Assembly: GCA_026692905.1 (NCBI GenBank)
Contig: JAPLNL010000114.1
Coordinates: 1-64,000, forward strand
Reading direction: 5' to 3'
Origin: Planctomycetota bacterium
GTDB taxonomy: Bacteria > Planctomycetota > Planctomycetia > Pirellulales > Pirellulaceae
Length of the DNA stretch: 64,000 bases
Part shown: positions 53,459-63,116 of the stretch, piece after piece
How the letters are laid out: every line of letters starts with the position of its first letter
How positions within the stretch are numbered: the stretch's first letter is position 1
Notes under the pieces: model-generated
The model's database searches: none
What the model was told of the DNA's origin: nothing
Seen by the model: only the letters and a program-made list of their open reading frames with translations
Made by a program: the position numbers and the translations under genes

Positions 53459-54841
53459 ATGGCCAATTTGAAACGTCGTGACAATTCTAAATTTCAAAAG
53501 AGAGCCAAATCGAATGGCACTTCAGAGGATCCGGGGGCGAGAACGCGTTTCTGGCGTCCGATCGGACTCTTGATCCTTTTGGCTTGCTTGCTCGTTACCT
53601 TTCTGTGGACGGGTGGCGCAACTGGTTTTGCGAATTCAATGGCCAATTCCGCGATCACCTCCAAAAGGCTCGAAGCAGGCGAATGGTGGTTGGGGGTTTC
53701 CAGGTTCTTTTCGTCGACCAACGCATACACCGATTTCTTGCAGGGCAGAATCGATCGAAAGCGTGGGGAGTTCGAGACGATGATGGGACATTTGAAGTCG
53801 GCGTTAAAAAAAGGATTTCCCCCTATACGACTCGATCGCGAACAAGCACTTGCGGCTGCCAGTCTCGGGAGATTAACCCAGGACATCGAAGAACGATTGA
53901 ATCGTTGGCTTAAGGAACCGGACGCGGAGTTTGGAGAAATCATCGACTCTTATTCCAATGGATTAACGGCCGTTTCGCGATTTGATCCAGCTCTCGAGTT
54001 GCTTCGAACTTGGGAAGCGACAGATCCTCACGATCCCGTAGCCAACTATCGCATTGCAAGAATCCATGAACATCTCTCCCAACCCGAAGACGCCGAGGCG
54101 AATTATCGAAAATCGATTGCGAAAGACCCTCGCTTCTTCAAGGCGTCTTACAATTTGGGAAGAGTGCTTTTGGATCAACGGCGGTCGGATGAGGCTTTAA
54201 CCTTCTTCCAGAAATGTGCGATCGGTGGTTCGGCACTTGCTGCCAAGACGGGAATGGCTCAATGCTACAAGACGCTTGGCGATAATGAGGTCGCACGTGG
54301 TTTATTGCAAGAAGTAATGATCTCGAGCTACGAGGATTTGCAGAAGTCCTACCAAGCCGTGGACGAAACGCCCGCCAGGTACGTTGCTGCGTCCGAGCTT
54401 GGGTGTCTTGAAACGGAGTTAGGCGATTTCCCAGAAGCAAGAAAGCATCTAGAGCTCGCTCTGAAAGAGTTTCCTCTCGATTCGATTGCCCGCTATTCCT
54501 ATGCGGTTACGCTACGGGGACTCGGCATGCAAAAGGAAGCCGAAGAGAATTTCGCGATCACACGCGCCTCGCGAGCTGCATTGGACCAAGTTTCGGTATA
54601 TCAAGGAAATCTCCGTAAAGACAGTCAGGACACGCAGTCACGGCTTGCTGTAGGAAAAATCATTTTGGAAAATGAGTCGGAACGTGTCGGACTTTTTTGG
54701 CTCCAAAGCGTATTCTCCTATGATCCAAACAATTCTGATGCCCACGAAGCCATAGCTCGTTATCTTGAGAGCAAAAAAGGAAGGACCCCTGAGGATGAAA
54801 AACGCGCAGCGTATCACCGTACTTTTGTTCAGAAGAAATAG
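53459..54841 (+). CDS. Membrane-anchored TPR protein
   Basis: A 460-residue protein with a basic N-terminus, one TM helix (PIGLLILLACLLVTFLWTGG, about 34-53) and then a row of tetratricopeptide-type helices, for example VANYRIARIHEHLSQPEDAEANYRKSI and RFFKASYNLGRVLLDQRRSDEALTFFQ. It is likely a scaffold on the outer face of the inner membrane. It overlaps the start of the downstream CRTAC1 lipoprotein gene by 47 bp. TPR and CRTAC1 proteins occur together repeatedly in this phylum, suggesting a joint role. Confidence 0.9.
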   Translation: MANLKRRDNSKFQKRAKSNGTSEDPGARTRFWRPIGLLILLACLLVTFLWTGGATGFANSMANSAITSKRLEAGEWWLGVSRFFSSTNAYTDFLQGRIDRKRGEFETMMGHLKSALKKGFPPIRLDREQALAAASLGRLTQDIEERLNRWLKEPDAEFGEIIDSYSNGLTAVSRFDPALELLRTWEATDPHDPVANYRIARIHEHLSQPEDAEANYRKSIAKDPRFFKASYNLGRVLLDQRRSDEALTFFQKCAIGGSALAAKTGMAQCYKTLGDNEVARGLLQEVMISSYEDLQKSYQAVDETPARYVAASELGCLETELGDFPEARKHLELALKEFPLDSIARYSYAVTLRGLGMQKEAEENFAITRASRAALDQVSVYQGNLRKDSQDTQSRLAVGKIILENESERVGLFWLQSVFSYDPNNSDAHEAIARYLESKKGRTPEDEKRAAYHRTFVQKK

Positions 54842-56573
54842 TCTCCCAACCGTTTGCCGATTGCAAATGTGCCACTTCGTTTGCATTGTCCTTCTTTGTT
54901 TATGTGCATCTGGTTGTTCGGACAAATCCAAAAAAGATTCCCAATCGGGCCCAGTATCTGTTCCTAGCTCAAAAGGAACAACTGAACTGCGAGACGTTCT
55001 TTTTGCAGACGTCACTAAATCACTTGGTCTAAATCACACTTATCTCAATGGCGAAGAACAGAACAAATATACGATTTTAGAAGCGGGAGGAGGCGGCGTC
55101 GCTGCCATCGATTTCGATCGGGACGGCTGGCAAGATCTGTTTTTTCCCGGGGGTGGACAAATCACCGAATCGAACTCCCTGACTCCACTTCCTGGTTCCT
55201 TATGGCTGAATCGGAAGGGAAAAGGGTACGTCGATGTATCGGTTCCGTCTGGTGCTAATGCGGCCAAGTATTACACACAGGGGACAGCATCCGCTGACAT
55301 CAACAACGACGGGTTTCCGGACCTCCTCGTGACCGGATACGGTGGGCTACAGCTTTTTGTGAATCGAGGAGATGGAACGTTCCAAGAATTGGCGGATGCG
55401 TCGGGTTTGGTCGACCCAGTTTGGAGCACAAGCTCTGGATTCGGTGATTTCGACGGTGATGGTTCTCTCGATCTTTATGTTGCACACTATGCTGATTGGT
55501 CATGGGAAAAGAATCCCGAGTGTTTGTCTTCGGCAGGGATACGCGATGTCTGTCCGCCAGGGGCCTTTGTGGGTCTTCAGGATGTCGTCTTCATGAGCAA
55601 TGGAGATGGGTCGTTTCGATCTGTGACTTCCGAAATAGGTTTGGTGCCCGAAGGGCGCGGACTCGGTGTGATCTGCGCTGATCTCAATCACGATTCCAAA
55701 GTGGATGTCTATGTAGCAAACGATACGACCAACAACTACCTTTACGTGAATCAAGGCGACGGCAAGTTTTCGGAGCAAGGTGTCGCCAGTGGAACAGCCC
55801 TCGACGAACGCGGGACATCCAACGGAAGTATGGGGGTCGCTGTCTTTGACTTCGAAGGTGACCTCAAGCCGGACCTTTGGGTATGCAACTACGAAAATGA
55901 AACCTTCGCACTCTACAAAAACGACGGTAACGCCAATTTCCGACACATCACGTCCTCCACAGGTATCACCGCGCTAGGCACCTTGTTCGTAGCCTTTGGG
56001 ACGGTTGCGGCCGACTTCGATAGCGATGGAGACGAAGACCTTGTGGTCGCGAATGGTCATGTGCTTCGATTTCCGGCGGGCAACTCAGCAGACCAATTTC
56101 CGCTATTTCTACGCAATAGTGGCAAAGGGCGTTTATCGCGACAATCCTTCGACAAGGAAAGCTACTTCAGCAACAAATGGCGAGGTCGAGGTGCCATCGG
56201 TCTAGACTTCGATCGCGATGGAGACGTTGACTTGGCAATGTCTCATATTAATCAACCTGCTGCCGTTTTGGAAAACAAGACACCGACCACGGGTAGCTGG
56301 ATTCAACTCGAATTGATTGGGACGAAGTCGAATCGTGATGCAATCGGCGGACGCGTCCTATTCAGCACCAACAAAAAGCAATACTTGCGACATGTGATTG
56401 GGGGGGGGAGCTACCTTTCCCAAAATCCTTACTTGGTGCACTGCGCATTTCCAACTGGTGAAACGCTTGAGAAAGTGGAGGTCTTCTGGCCTAATGGCGG
56501 TACGCAGAGTTTGGCCAATGTCACCATCAATCAATATTGCCAGATCGTGGAAGCGGGCACAAGCGTTCCCTGA
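54795..56573 (+). CDS. CRTAC1-family FG-GAP/ASPIC-UnbV lipoprotein
   Basis: A 592-residue exported lipoprotein with lipobox LCASGC. FG-GAP/VCBS calcium-binding repeats are regularly spaced (DFDRDGWQDLFF, DINNDGFPDLLVTG, DFDGDGSLDLYVAHY, DLNHDSKVDVYVAND, DFDSDGDEDLVVANG, DFDRDGDVDLAMSH). A C-terminal ASPIC/UnbV domain ends the protein (NRDAIGGRVLFST...YLSQNPYLVHCAFP...VFWPNGGTQSL). The start at 54795 has a strong GGAAGGA about 10 nt upstream and overlaps the TPR gene. A later ATG at 54867 would give a more compact signal peptide. Likely cell-surface, with an adhesive or scaffold role. Confidence 0.9.
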   Translation: MKNAQRITVLLFRRNSLPTVCRLQMCHFVCIVLLCLCASGCSDKSKKDSQSGPVSVPSSKGTTELRDVLFADVTKSLGLNHTYLNGEEQNKYTILEAGGGGVAAIDFDRDGWQDLFFPGGGQITESNSLTPLPGSLWLNRKGKGYVDVSVPSGANAAKYYTQGTASADINNDGFPDLLVTGYGGLQLFVNRGDGTFQELADASGLVDPVWSTSSGFGDFDGDGSLDLYVAHYADWSWEKNPECLSSAGIRDVCPPGAFVGLQDVVFMSNGDGSFRSVTSEIGLVPEGRGLGVICADLNHDSKVDVYVANDTTNNYLYVNQGDGKFSEQGVASGTALDERGTSNGSMGVAVFDFEGDLKPDLWVCNYENETFALYKNDGNANFRHITSSTGITALGTLFVAFGTVAADFDSDGDEDLVVANGHVLRFPAGNSADQFPLFLRNSGKGRLSRQSFDKESYFSNKWRGRGAIGLDFDRDGDVDLAMSHINQPAAVLENKTPTTGSWIQLELIGTKSNRDAIGGRVLFSTNKKQYLRHVIGGGSYLSQNPYLVHCAFPTGETLEKVEVFWPNGGTQSLANVTINQYCQIVEAGTSVP

Positions 56574-56616
56574 TTTGCGTTGCAATCCAAGCCAAAGCAA
56601 ATCGATGGTGAGTTCT

Positions 56617-56735
56617 GCGACTCAATCGCGAACGCGATGACATTTTTTAGCCTGGGGTAAAGTTCGCGACGCGAACGCAACCCCAGGTACCGTGGTTTTA
56701 ATCGTTTAAGAGCTCTGAAGGAGCGGCATTGGCAG
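56617..56735 (+). repeat. Family E hairpin repeat, copy 2
   Basis: The core hairpin at 56651-56687 has outer stem CCTGGGGT/ACCCCAGG, internal loop AAA/GCA, inner stem GTTCGC/GCGAAC and triloop GAC. It is flanked, as in copy 1, by CGCGAacGCGATG and by TAAGAGCTCTGAAGGAGCGG. It lies directly beyond the stop of the CRTAC1 gene. Confidence 0.88.
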
Positions 56736-56779
56736 AGAATGAATCCTCAGCCAATTGCATTCTAGATTAACCGACCTTG

Positions 56780-57120
56780 TAGCACCAAAGCAGTGTCCGG
56801 TCGGGACAAAGAGGCCGTCTCACTTTGTTGGGGAAATGTGTTTAGCCGTGTAACGGCGACAGTTCGTAGCTGCGGGGCTCGCCCCGCAGACAAATTCCGA
56901 AATCGAATACAAGAGCCGTGAAACGGCGTCACCTCACCGTGGCGCCGTTTCACGGCTCTTGAATTCATCTGGCCTAGAAACCGTGGGGCGAGCCCCACGG
57001 CTACAAAGTGTCGCCGCTATCGCGGCTAAGAAACAAAGCAATAGTCTTCTTACGAGAAAATCGACAGGTCCAAAGCGAGACGGCCTCCGAGCCCGAACCG
57101 GACAAAACAACCAATATCAA
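56780..57120 (+). repeat. Family F repeat interrupted by an insertion
   Basis: The left half (AGCACCAAAGCAGTGTCCGG, then TCGGGACAA to 56809) and the right half (GCCCGAACCGGACAAAACAA, then CCAATATCAA from 57091) are the two parts of the intact copy at 40150-40207. The intervening 281 bp are the TIR element at 56810-57090. Confidence 0.85.
56810..57090. mobile_element. 281-bp MITE-like element with 16-bp terminal inverted repeats
   Basis: The ends are GAGGCCGTCTCACTTT (56811-56826) and AAAGCGAGACGGCCTC (57072-57087), inverse complements with one mismatch. It has no coding capacity. The interior carries family C palindromes, including GAGCCGTGAAACGGCG and CGCCGTTTCACGGCTC (around 56912-56960) and CCGTGGGG/CCCCACGG. 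No clean target-site duplication is visible. Insertion into a known repeat gives a precise empty-site comparison. Confidence 0.75.
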
Positions 57121-57200
57121 AAGCGAAAGTCGTCAAGACTTTCGGCTGCATTGCCGAAAACACCGAAACTCTTGACGAGTTTCGCTACAAAATGCTTCAA
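57120..57200 (+). repeat. Family A twin-hairpin repeat, copy 5
   Basis: Two perfect hairpins, stems CGAAAGTC/GACTTTCG with loop GTCAA and CGAAACTC/GAGTTTCG with loop TTGAC, with 19 nt between. It directly abuts the right half of the family F repeat. Confidence 0.9.
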
Positions 57201-57220
57201 GCTTTGGGGGTGGGGGTCAG

Positions 57221-58171
57221 TTACCCGCCGATCAGATGACCACCGTCGATAGAATCTTGGATCTCGATCAGATGATGAGGCCGAGTCGTGCGATAGTAAG
57301 TATAAATCGAAGAGTAGGGCTGGTCGTCCGGCAAGTGAAGAAAACGCTTATCGACACCCCATTTGCTTTCGGAAATAATCGTTCCGTCTCTTAGGATCCC
57401 TTGCACTAGTGCAGTGTGCAAAATTCTGTTGGACGAGTCGCGGTAGATCACAACATCGCCAGATTCCGGCGAAGCGACTTGCACATAGTCATTGTCGGCG
57501 AGAATAACATCAACGTCATTTCCCTTTAGCAAAAATCGGCCGCCCGTAAAAACCCAACCGTGACAATTTGCGTTTTGATCTGGGCCGTTTCTTTGGATCC
57601 CCTCATGGATGAAGCTTGTGTACTTACCATCCGCGGTTTCGGAGTAGTTGACAAAGGACGAGAAGTCCGCATCCAACCGATATAGCGGGATGTAGTTTCC
57701 TTTGTCCGTTATGCCAAAGGCGCGGTCGTCCCGTTCAACTTTACCAGGTATCGGAGCGGCATCGCCAATGAAGCAATATTCGTGACTAAGAGATTGAATC
57801 CGGTAGTAGGACCAACTCGAAATCGTTATTGCAATGAAAAGCGAAACCCATGAGTAAACATTCTTTCGAACAACGACCGCTTCGCCCTGGCTCTGTGCGG
57901 TTCGGAAAGAGAAAAAAACAACGACAGCAAATAGCAAAAAGCATCCCAAATTTGCAAGGAGTTCGGCGTTTCGCGACAGAAGTGTTCTCGCTTCTTGAAT
58001 AGCATCGATTGCAAGTAAAGATGCAGCGAAAAACACCATCAAAAAACAAACGACGTCGCGAACGAAGTTCTTCTGGGTCCCATAAACGAGATGCCAAATT
58101 CCACGAATCAGCAACAACGATCCACAAATCAGGGAAATCAAAAGTGCTGGCAAAATGACTAAGTTCGACAA
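57221..58171 (-). CDS. Membrane protein with C-terminal papain-like domain
   Basis: A 316-residue protein. Four predicted TM helices (about 4-24, 38-56, 74-90 and 107-125) are followed by an extracytoplasmic or cytoplasmic domain of about 180 residues. That domain has NCHGWVF (Cys203), PESGDVVIYRD (236-245) and ILHTALV (His252), then SESKWG: the Cys-His layout of NlpC/P60-like or related papain-fold enzymes. Such domains often cleave peptidoglycan or other amide bonds, but many work on other substrates. The gene is on the same strand as the acyltransferase gene, 165 bp downstream of it. Confidence 0.75.
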   Translation of the reverse strand: MSNLVILPALLISLICGSLLLIRGIWHLVYGTQKNFVRDVVCFLMVFFAASLLAIDAIQEARTLLSRNAELLANLGCFLLFAVVVFFSFRTAQSQGEAVVVRKNVYSWVSLFIAITISSWSYYRIQSLSHEYCFIGDAAPIPGKVERDDRAFGITDKGNYIPLYRLDADFSSFVNYSETADGKYTSFIHEGIQRNGPDQNANCHGWVFTGGRFLLKGNDVDVILADNDYVQVASPESGDVVIYRDSSNRILHTALVQGILRDGTIISESKWGVDKRFLHLPDDQPYSSIYTYYRTTRPHHLIEIQDSIDGGHLIGG

Positions 58172-58336
58172 AATCGTCTCGAAAAAGTGGTATGAGCGAA
58201 CAGCCGATTGGGCGAACTCCGTGATTAATCCGCCCTAGCGCCCGCGGCTCAGTTGAACGGTTTGCTAATCCTCAAAACACGGATAGCCGACCGAAGTTTC
58301 TCGAACAGTCTGCTTTTCCTCCAATTGCCATTCTTG

Positions 58337-59605
58337 TCAGATGCGGACAAACACACCTTGCTTTTCCATCGTCCGTACAAATAGCCAAGTCACGAACAGG
58401 AAGATCCCGAGCCCGATAAGTGAGAACCAAACGGGCGAATCCTTCGGAAAGAAAGGCTGTACGGCTTTGCTTATCATCAAGTGAAGAACGTACGCCATTA
58501 AGGCATTTGTTCCCAATGTGCGAAAGATCGATAGCTGCACTTGAAGCAGATCCGACACGACGAAGAAGACGAGAAAAACCAACAAGGAGAACCCCGCCGA
58601 AAAAACGAGATACGACAAAGTTCCGCTCCGCTGGCTCATCATCCAGTAATTCCATTTCCGAAGATTTTTTTGCGGTGGATGAAAAAAAGGTGGTTCGGCA
58701 AACCAGGCCGTAAGCTCCTCCTCTTTGGCTGATGCGATCTTTGCATGGATTCGTACCAAGGACGGGAGGACAGGATCAACCGAAATCTCTTCCATTTCAC
58801 GCGAATCAACCTGCGACTCCAGCACGTCATAAAACCGTGTTCCACAAGAAAGGCAGTACCCCAACAACATGAGGAGCAGGGAGGCCACCAAGACGCGAAC
58901 AAGCATTGGCGAGCCGATTTGCAGTGCACTTCTGGGCTTGAGAAATACATCGCAAGCCAGCGTACCGACCAGGGCTGGGATGGACCAAGTTAAAAAACCA
59001 AGCGGCCCGCCGTCAATTCCTCGCGGCGCCGAATTGACCCAGTCAAAATTGAAAAGATAGGACACCCAAACGTGCAGCAAAGCGGAACCAAGCATCCACC
59101 CGATACGGATCGAGGGTTTGCAATGCACTACCGGCAAAATCCATAGGGAAGTTGCGGCGATATGCATCAGCGTTTGAAACCAGTCGCGTTTGAGCGGGGC
59201 ATACAACGCTTGCCAGAGCCCTAATTCCTGCAATTGAGACCAATTCGCCGCGCGCGGTCCTACGTTGTAGATGACCATCGAAACAAGTGCCAATCCCAAT
59301 AGCCGACGTACCATCCTCGCATAAGCCACCAACTTCCCTTGCACCTGCAATCTTTTGCCAAAGCTAAGTCGCATTGCAAAGCCAACCGCGAACAAGAACT
59401 GTGGCATGATCGTATCCGCGTAGCTGCAGTAGTCATGCGAATGCTTGAGGATTTGCGGACATACACTGTGATGTCCAAAGTAGTTGACCAGTAGCATTCC
59501 GAGAACCGTGTAGCCGCGGAACTGATCCAGCGAAGCCAGCCTCTCGGTTTTGTTTTCTACAAGGCTTTCGGGCGTGTCGATTTGAGATGTCGATGGATTC
59601 ATCAA
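58337..59605 (-). CDS. Polytopic acyltransferase, DUF5009/HGSNAT-like
   Basis: A 422-residue integral membrane protein with about ten helices. The N-terminal block RLASLDQFRGYTVLGMLLVNYFG, followed by YADTIMPQFLFAVGFAMRLSFG, is characteristic of the heparan-alpha-glucosaminide N-acetyltransferase/DUF5009 family. Such proteins transfer acetyl groups across the membrane to extracytoplasmic amino sugars. The loop of about 60 residues between helices (LESQVDSREMEEISVDPVLPSL...) is soluble. A role in modifying a surface polysaccharide is likely. Confidence 0.88.
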   Translation of the reverse strand: MMNPSTSQIDTPESLVENKTERLASLDQFRGYTVLGMLLVNYFGHHSVCPQILKHSHDYCSYADTIMPQFLFAVGFAMRLSFGKRLQVQGKLVAYARMVRRLLGLALVSMVIYNVGPRAANWSQLQELGLWQALYAPLKRDWFQTLMHIAATSLWILPVVHCKPSIRIGWMLGSALLHVWVSYLFNFDWVNSAPRGIDGGPLGFLTWSIPALVGTLACDVFLKPRSALQIGSPMLVRVLVASLLLMLLGYCLSCGTRFYDVLESQVDSREMEEISVDPVLPSLVRIHAKIASAKEEELTAWFAEPPFFHPPQKNLRKWNYWMMSQRSGTLSYLVFSAGFSLLVFLVFFVVSDLLQVQLSIFRTLGTNALMAYVLHLMISKAVQPFFPKDSPVWFSLIGLGIFLFVTWLFVRTMEKQGVFVRI

Positions 59606-59789
59606 AGTTGATTTGCTACTGATTTACTACTTTGGGACAAATTGCGCAGTCGGCATAAACATCAGGGCCAACGTAAAGCGCAAGCTCTTGCGGAAATGAT
59701 ACGCTTTTTCTGATCGATAAGGGCGCATGAAATGAGTTACCGCGCAAGCTTACGCAGACAAACGATCTAAAGACTTTCGAGACTTGGCC

Positions 59790-60740
59790 ATGACCACTTC
59801 AAAACCGCACTTCCTACTTTTCTGCGATGGCAATGTCTCTGCCAGCCGCGAAAGTGCCGGGTCTCAGCGAGGCCGATGGCGGTTTGTCCTGGAAGACCTT
59901 GTTTCGGGCGAAAAAATCGAAGCGACCGATCAGGAAATCGGATGTGCGCCCGATCGCTCTGCTTTAGTAGCCGTGCTTCGAGGCCTCGAAGCGTTAGAAC
60001 AGCCCAGTCGCGTGACTCTGGTTACCACTAGCCGTTACGTCACGCGAGGGTTGCAATACGGACTAACAGAGTGGCGAGATAACGATTACTCCTGGGAACA
60101 TTTTGGTGCCGTGCAGCCAATCCGCAATGCAGACATCTGGAAGCGTCTCGACAGAGCGTTAGCCTACCATCAAGTCCAATGCAGATGGATGGCGCAGGAA
60201 GGTGGAGCCGAGTCGAACGACGACTCTCCAACTCAGAAAAACGAAACGAATTCAATCCAAGCACATAACAAGGCAATCCCTGACCAGGCTGCCGTTACGT
60301 GCGTGGAGAAAGCGGCAACCGTTGCCGCACATCCCAACCATCGGCCATCCAGAAGTGCATCCGCTACCAGGGTCGGCGTTTCTACAAGTAAATACCAACG
60401 CGTCTATGTCGACACTCCCAATCGAAATCTCTCCAACACTCCGGCCGAGATCACGGTGAACAGCCAGCACGGCTATGTGTCCGAAATCGAAAGAAAGGAT
60501 GCTCGCGCCCTACCCAACTTAGAATTACAGACCCATTTCAACGGAATCTTTCAAAGCCCAATCTCCTCGCTAAAAAATCTCGCGTACCTGCTTTCGTGGC
60601 CGGTCCGATTCATTAGTCGAGGCCCTCTCAGGCTTTGTAGCCACCTTTGGGATGGCATCTTGACCCTAGACGAGTGGTTGGAGTCGTTCCTCAGATGCCT
60701 TTTGTTGCTCGATCCGAGCAAAAGACCAAAACGTCGCTAG
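59790..60740 (+). CDS. RNase H-like protein lacking catalytic residues
   Basis: A 316-residue protein whose first 135 residues fit RNase HI: FLLFCDGN (first Asp, D13), WRFVLEDLVSGE, DRSALVAVLRGLEAL, VTLVTTSRYVTRGL and WKRLDRAL. Of the catalytic carboxylates only D13 remains. The expected Glu in the ELMA-type helix is Ala58, and the expected Asp of TDS is Thr80. The HxGHxxNExxD end is missing and replaced by EGGAESNDD. The remaining 180 residues are polar and low-complexity, ending in a basic RPKRR. Probably a non-hydrolytic nucleic-acid-binding derivative. ATG at 59790, with a TTG at 59784 in frame. It lies 71 bp before glgB. Confidence 0.85.
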   Translation: MTTSKPHFLLFCDGNVSASRESAGSQRGRWRFVLEDLVSGEKIEATDQEIGCAPDRSALVAVLRGLEALEQPSRVTLVTTSRYVTRGLQYGLTEWRDNDYSWEHFGAVQPIRNADIWKRLDRALAYHQVQCRWMAQEGGAESNDDSPTQKNETNSIQAHNKAIPDQAAVTCVEKAATVAAHPNHRPSRSASATRVGVSTSKYQRVYVDTPNRNLSNTPAEITVNSQHGYVSEIERKDARALPNLELQTHFNGIFQSPISSLKNLAYLLSWPVRFISRGPLRLCSHLWDGILTLDEWLESFLRCLLLLDPSKRPKRR

Positions 60741-60811
60741 CTGAAAAAAACTGGCTATCGACGTAGCGATACACGTAATCATCATCATTCGGTATAACCA
60801 TTGGAGAAATT

Positions 60812-63019
60812 GTGCATACCCAGATCAACCTGAATTCCTTGACCAGCATTATCGACGGAGTGACTTCAGACCCAGCCAGCGTCTTGGGCCCCCATTCCAT
60901 TCGAATGGACGGTAAAGACGCCGTCGCTGTCCGAGGCTATTTCCCAGGCTTTGATCAAGCGTGGTTGCTTGACGAAAACAATTCGGCAACTCGACCGATG
61001 CGACGCATTCATCCATCCGGTTTGTACGAAGGACTGATGCCTCAACACGACTCAACCCCTCCACAATATCGATTTCGGCTTTCGAATTCGAGCGGAAAGA
61101 CCATTGAAATGCAAGATCCGTACGCTGTCCCAAGCATGATCAGCGACTTCGACCGACACCTGTTTAATGCCGGCCAACATTGGAAGATTTATGAAAAGCT
61201 AGGCTCGCATGTTCGCGATGTCGAAGGCCATTCCGGTGTGAATTTCGCCGTTTGGGCCCCCAATGCCCAAAGCGTTCAAGTGATTGGTGATTTCAACCAT
61301 TGGGACGGCCGTTCGCATTGCATGCAAAAGCAAATCCCATCAGGCATCTGGGAATTGTTTGTCCCTCAAATCGGCGTTGGACAAAAATACAAGTATCGAG
61401 TTCGAATGCAAGACGGTCAGGTCGTCGACAAGACGGACCCGTACGGCTTCTTTGCAGAACTGCCACCAAGAACGGCATCTATTGTTACATCGCTCGATGA
61501 TTACCAATGGAAGGATGATTCGTGGATGGAGCGACGTAAAATCGAAAACCAACTCGACAAGCCGATGTCCGTGTACGAGGTCCATTTGGGCTCATGGCGA
61601 AAATGCGAGAAAGGCGTTCATGGATGGATGAACTATCGCGAAATTGCACATCAGCTTGTCCAATACTGCAAAGAAATGGGTTTCACCCACCTTGAGCTGA
61701 TGCCGATCTCGGAGCATCCGTTTACTGGCTCTTGGGGCTATCAAACAGTCGGTTACTTTTCAGCGACGAGCCGTTACGGTACGCCCGAAGACTTCATGTA
61801 CTTTGTCGACCACTGCCACCAAAACAATATCGGCGTGATTATCGATTGGGTACCCGCGCACTTCCCTAAGGATGCGCACGGCCTGCGTCAGTTTGATGGC
61901 TCGGCACTTTACGAGCACGCAGACCCTCGCCAGGGCGAACATCCTGACTGGGGAACCATGATCTTCAACTTCGGACGCAATGAAGTTCGCAATTTCTTGG
62001 TGGCAAACGCTCTGTTCTGGCTCGAAAAGTACCATATTGACGGCCTCCGAGTGGATGCAGTCGCCTCGATGCTCTACCTGGACTACTCCAGAAAACAAGG
62101 TGAATGGCTGCCAAACGTACATGGCGGGCGCGAAAACCTCGAAGCTATCCACCTGCTACGAGAGTTCAATATCCAAACACACGCACAGCACCCCGGCGTG
62201 CTAACGATCGCCGAGGAATCGACCGCTTGGCCGGGTGTCAGTCGCCCCACCGAATTTGGCGGACTCGGTTTCTCGTTGAAGTGGAACATGGGTTGGATGA
62301 ACGATACACTTCGCTACATGCGAAACGACCCCATCCATCGCCAATACCATCACAATGAACTCACGTTCAGCTTGATCTATGCCTTCACCGAAAACTTCAC
62401 GTTGCCTCTATCGCACGATGAAGTGGTTCACGGCAAAGGTGCGTTGATTGCACAAATGGCCGGCGACCTTTGGCAGAAATTTGCAAACTTGCGATTGCTC
62501 TATTCGAGCATGTGGACACACCCCGGCAAGAAGCTCCTGTTTATGGGCTGTGAATTGGCGCAGTGGCACGAGTGGAACTACGACAACGCCATTCAATGGG
62601 ATCTACTGGATTGGGACACGCATCGCGGCATGCAGAAGCTCGTTGCGGACCTCAATCATCTCGTTCAACGAGAACCATCGCTGCATGAATTGGATTTCAC
62701 GTCGGACGGCTTTGAATGGATCGACTGCATGAACGCGCAGGATAGCGTGCTGGGGTACATCCGCAAAGCCAAGGATCCAAACGACTTCCTCGTCGTCTGT
62801 AGCAACTTCACTCCAGTGGTACGCAAATACCGAATGGGAGTTCCAAAAGCGGGCTTCTACAACGAAGTATTCAACAGCGATTCGGCTCACTATGCAGGAA
62901 CCAACATTGGCAACTTCCCAGGCCTCATGGCCGATGGCGCCATTCCTCACCATGGACGACCTGCGTCGATCGAATTGAACCTGCCACCGCTGGCAACGGT
63001 TGTATTCAAACCTGCTTGA
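60812..63019 (+). CDS. glgB: 1,4-alpha-glucan branching enzyme GlgB
   Basis: A 735-residue GH13 enzyme that makes alpha-1,6 branches in glycogen. Layout: N1 domain, CBM48 ([22 protein letters not shown], about 143-165), catalytic barrel and C-terminal beta domain. Catalytic residues: nucleophile D415 in DGLRVDAV, acid/base E468 in IAEESTAWP, and stabiliser D536 in [12 protein letters not shown] start with GGAG 6 nt upstream. No other glycogen genes are in the window. It follows the RNase H-like gene on the same strand. Confidence 0.96.
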   Translation: MHTQINLNSLTSIIDGVTSDPASVLGPHSIRMDGKDAVAVRGYFPGFDQAWLLDENNSATRPMRRIHPSGLYEGLMPQHDSTPPQYRFRLSNSSGKTIEMQDPYAVPSMISDFDRHLFNAGQHWKIYEKLGSHVRDVEGHSGVNFAVWAPNAQSVQVIGDFNHWDGRSHCMQKQIPSGIWELFVPQIGVGQKYKYRVRMQDGQVVDKTDPYGFFAELPPRTASIVTSLDDYQWKDDSWMERRKIENQLDKPMSVYEVHLGSWRKCEKGVHGWMNYREIAHQLVQYCKEMGFTHLELMPISEHPFTGSWGYQTVGYFSATSRYGTPEDFMYFVDHCHQNNIGVIIDWVPAHFPKDAHGLRQFDGSALYEHADPRQGEHPDWGTMIFNFGRNEVRNFLVANALFWLEKYHIDGLRVDAVASMLYLDYSRKQGEWLPNVHGGRENLEAIHLLREFNIQTHAQHPGVLTIAEESTAWPGVSRPTEFGGLGFSLKWNMGWMNDTLRYMRNDPIHRQYHHNELTFSLIYAFTENFTLPLSHDEVVHGKGALIAQMAGDLWQKFANLRLLYSSMWTHPGKKLLFMGCELAQWHEWNYDNAIQWDLLDWDTHRGMQKLVADLNHLVQREPSLHELDFTSDGFEWIDCMNAQDSVLGYIRKAKDPNDFLVVCSNFTPVVRKYRMGVPKAGFYNEVFNSDSAHYAGTNIGNFPGLMADGAIPHHGRPASIELNLPPLATVVFKPA

Positions 63020-63116
63020 TCGCAACGTCGCAATGCCCGGTAGTCCGGTGCCTCACGGCACCGGCAAAGGTTGTTTCGAACCTTCGGCCCTCAATACAAA
63101 TAGCGCAACTTCAAAA

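Larger units (their letters stand above)
56574..57220. other. Nested-repeat space of 647 bp
   Basis: Almost the whole space is repeats: family E (56617-56735), family F split around a TIR element (56780-57120), family C within that element (56846-57040), and family A copy 5 (57120-57200). No gene is seen. Confidence 0.7.
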
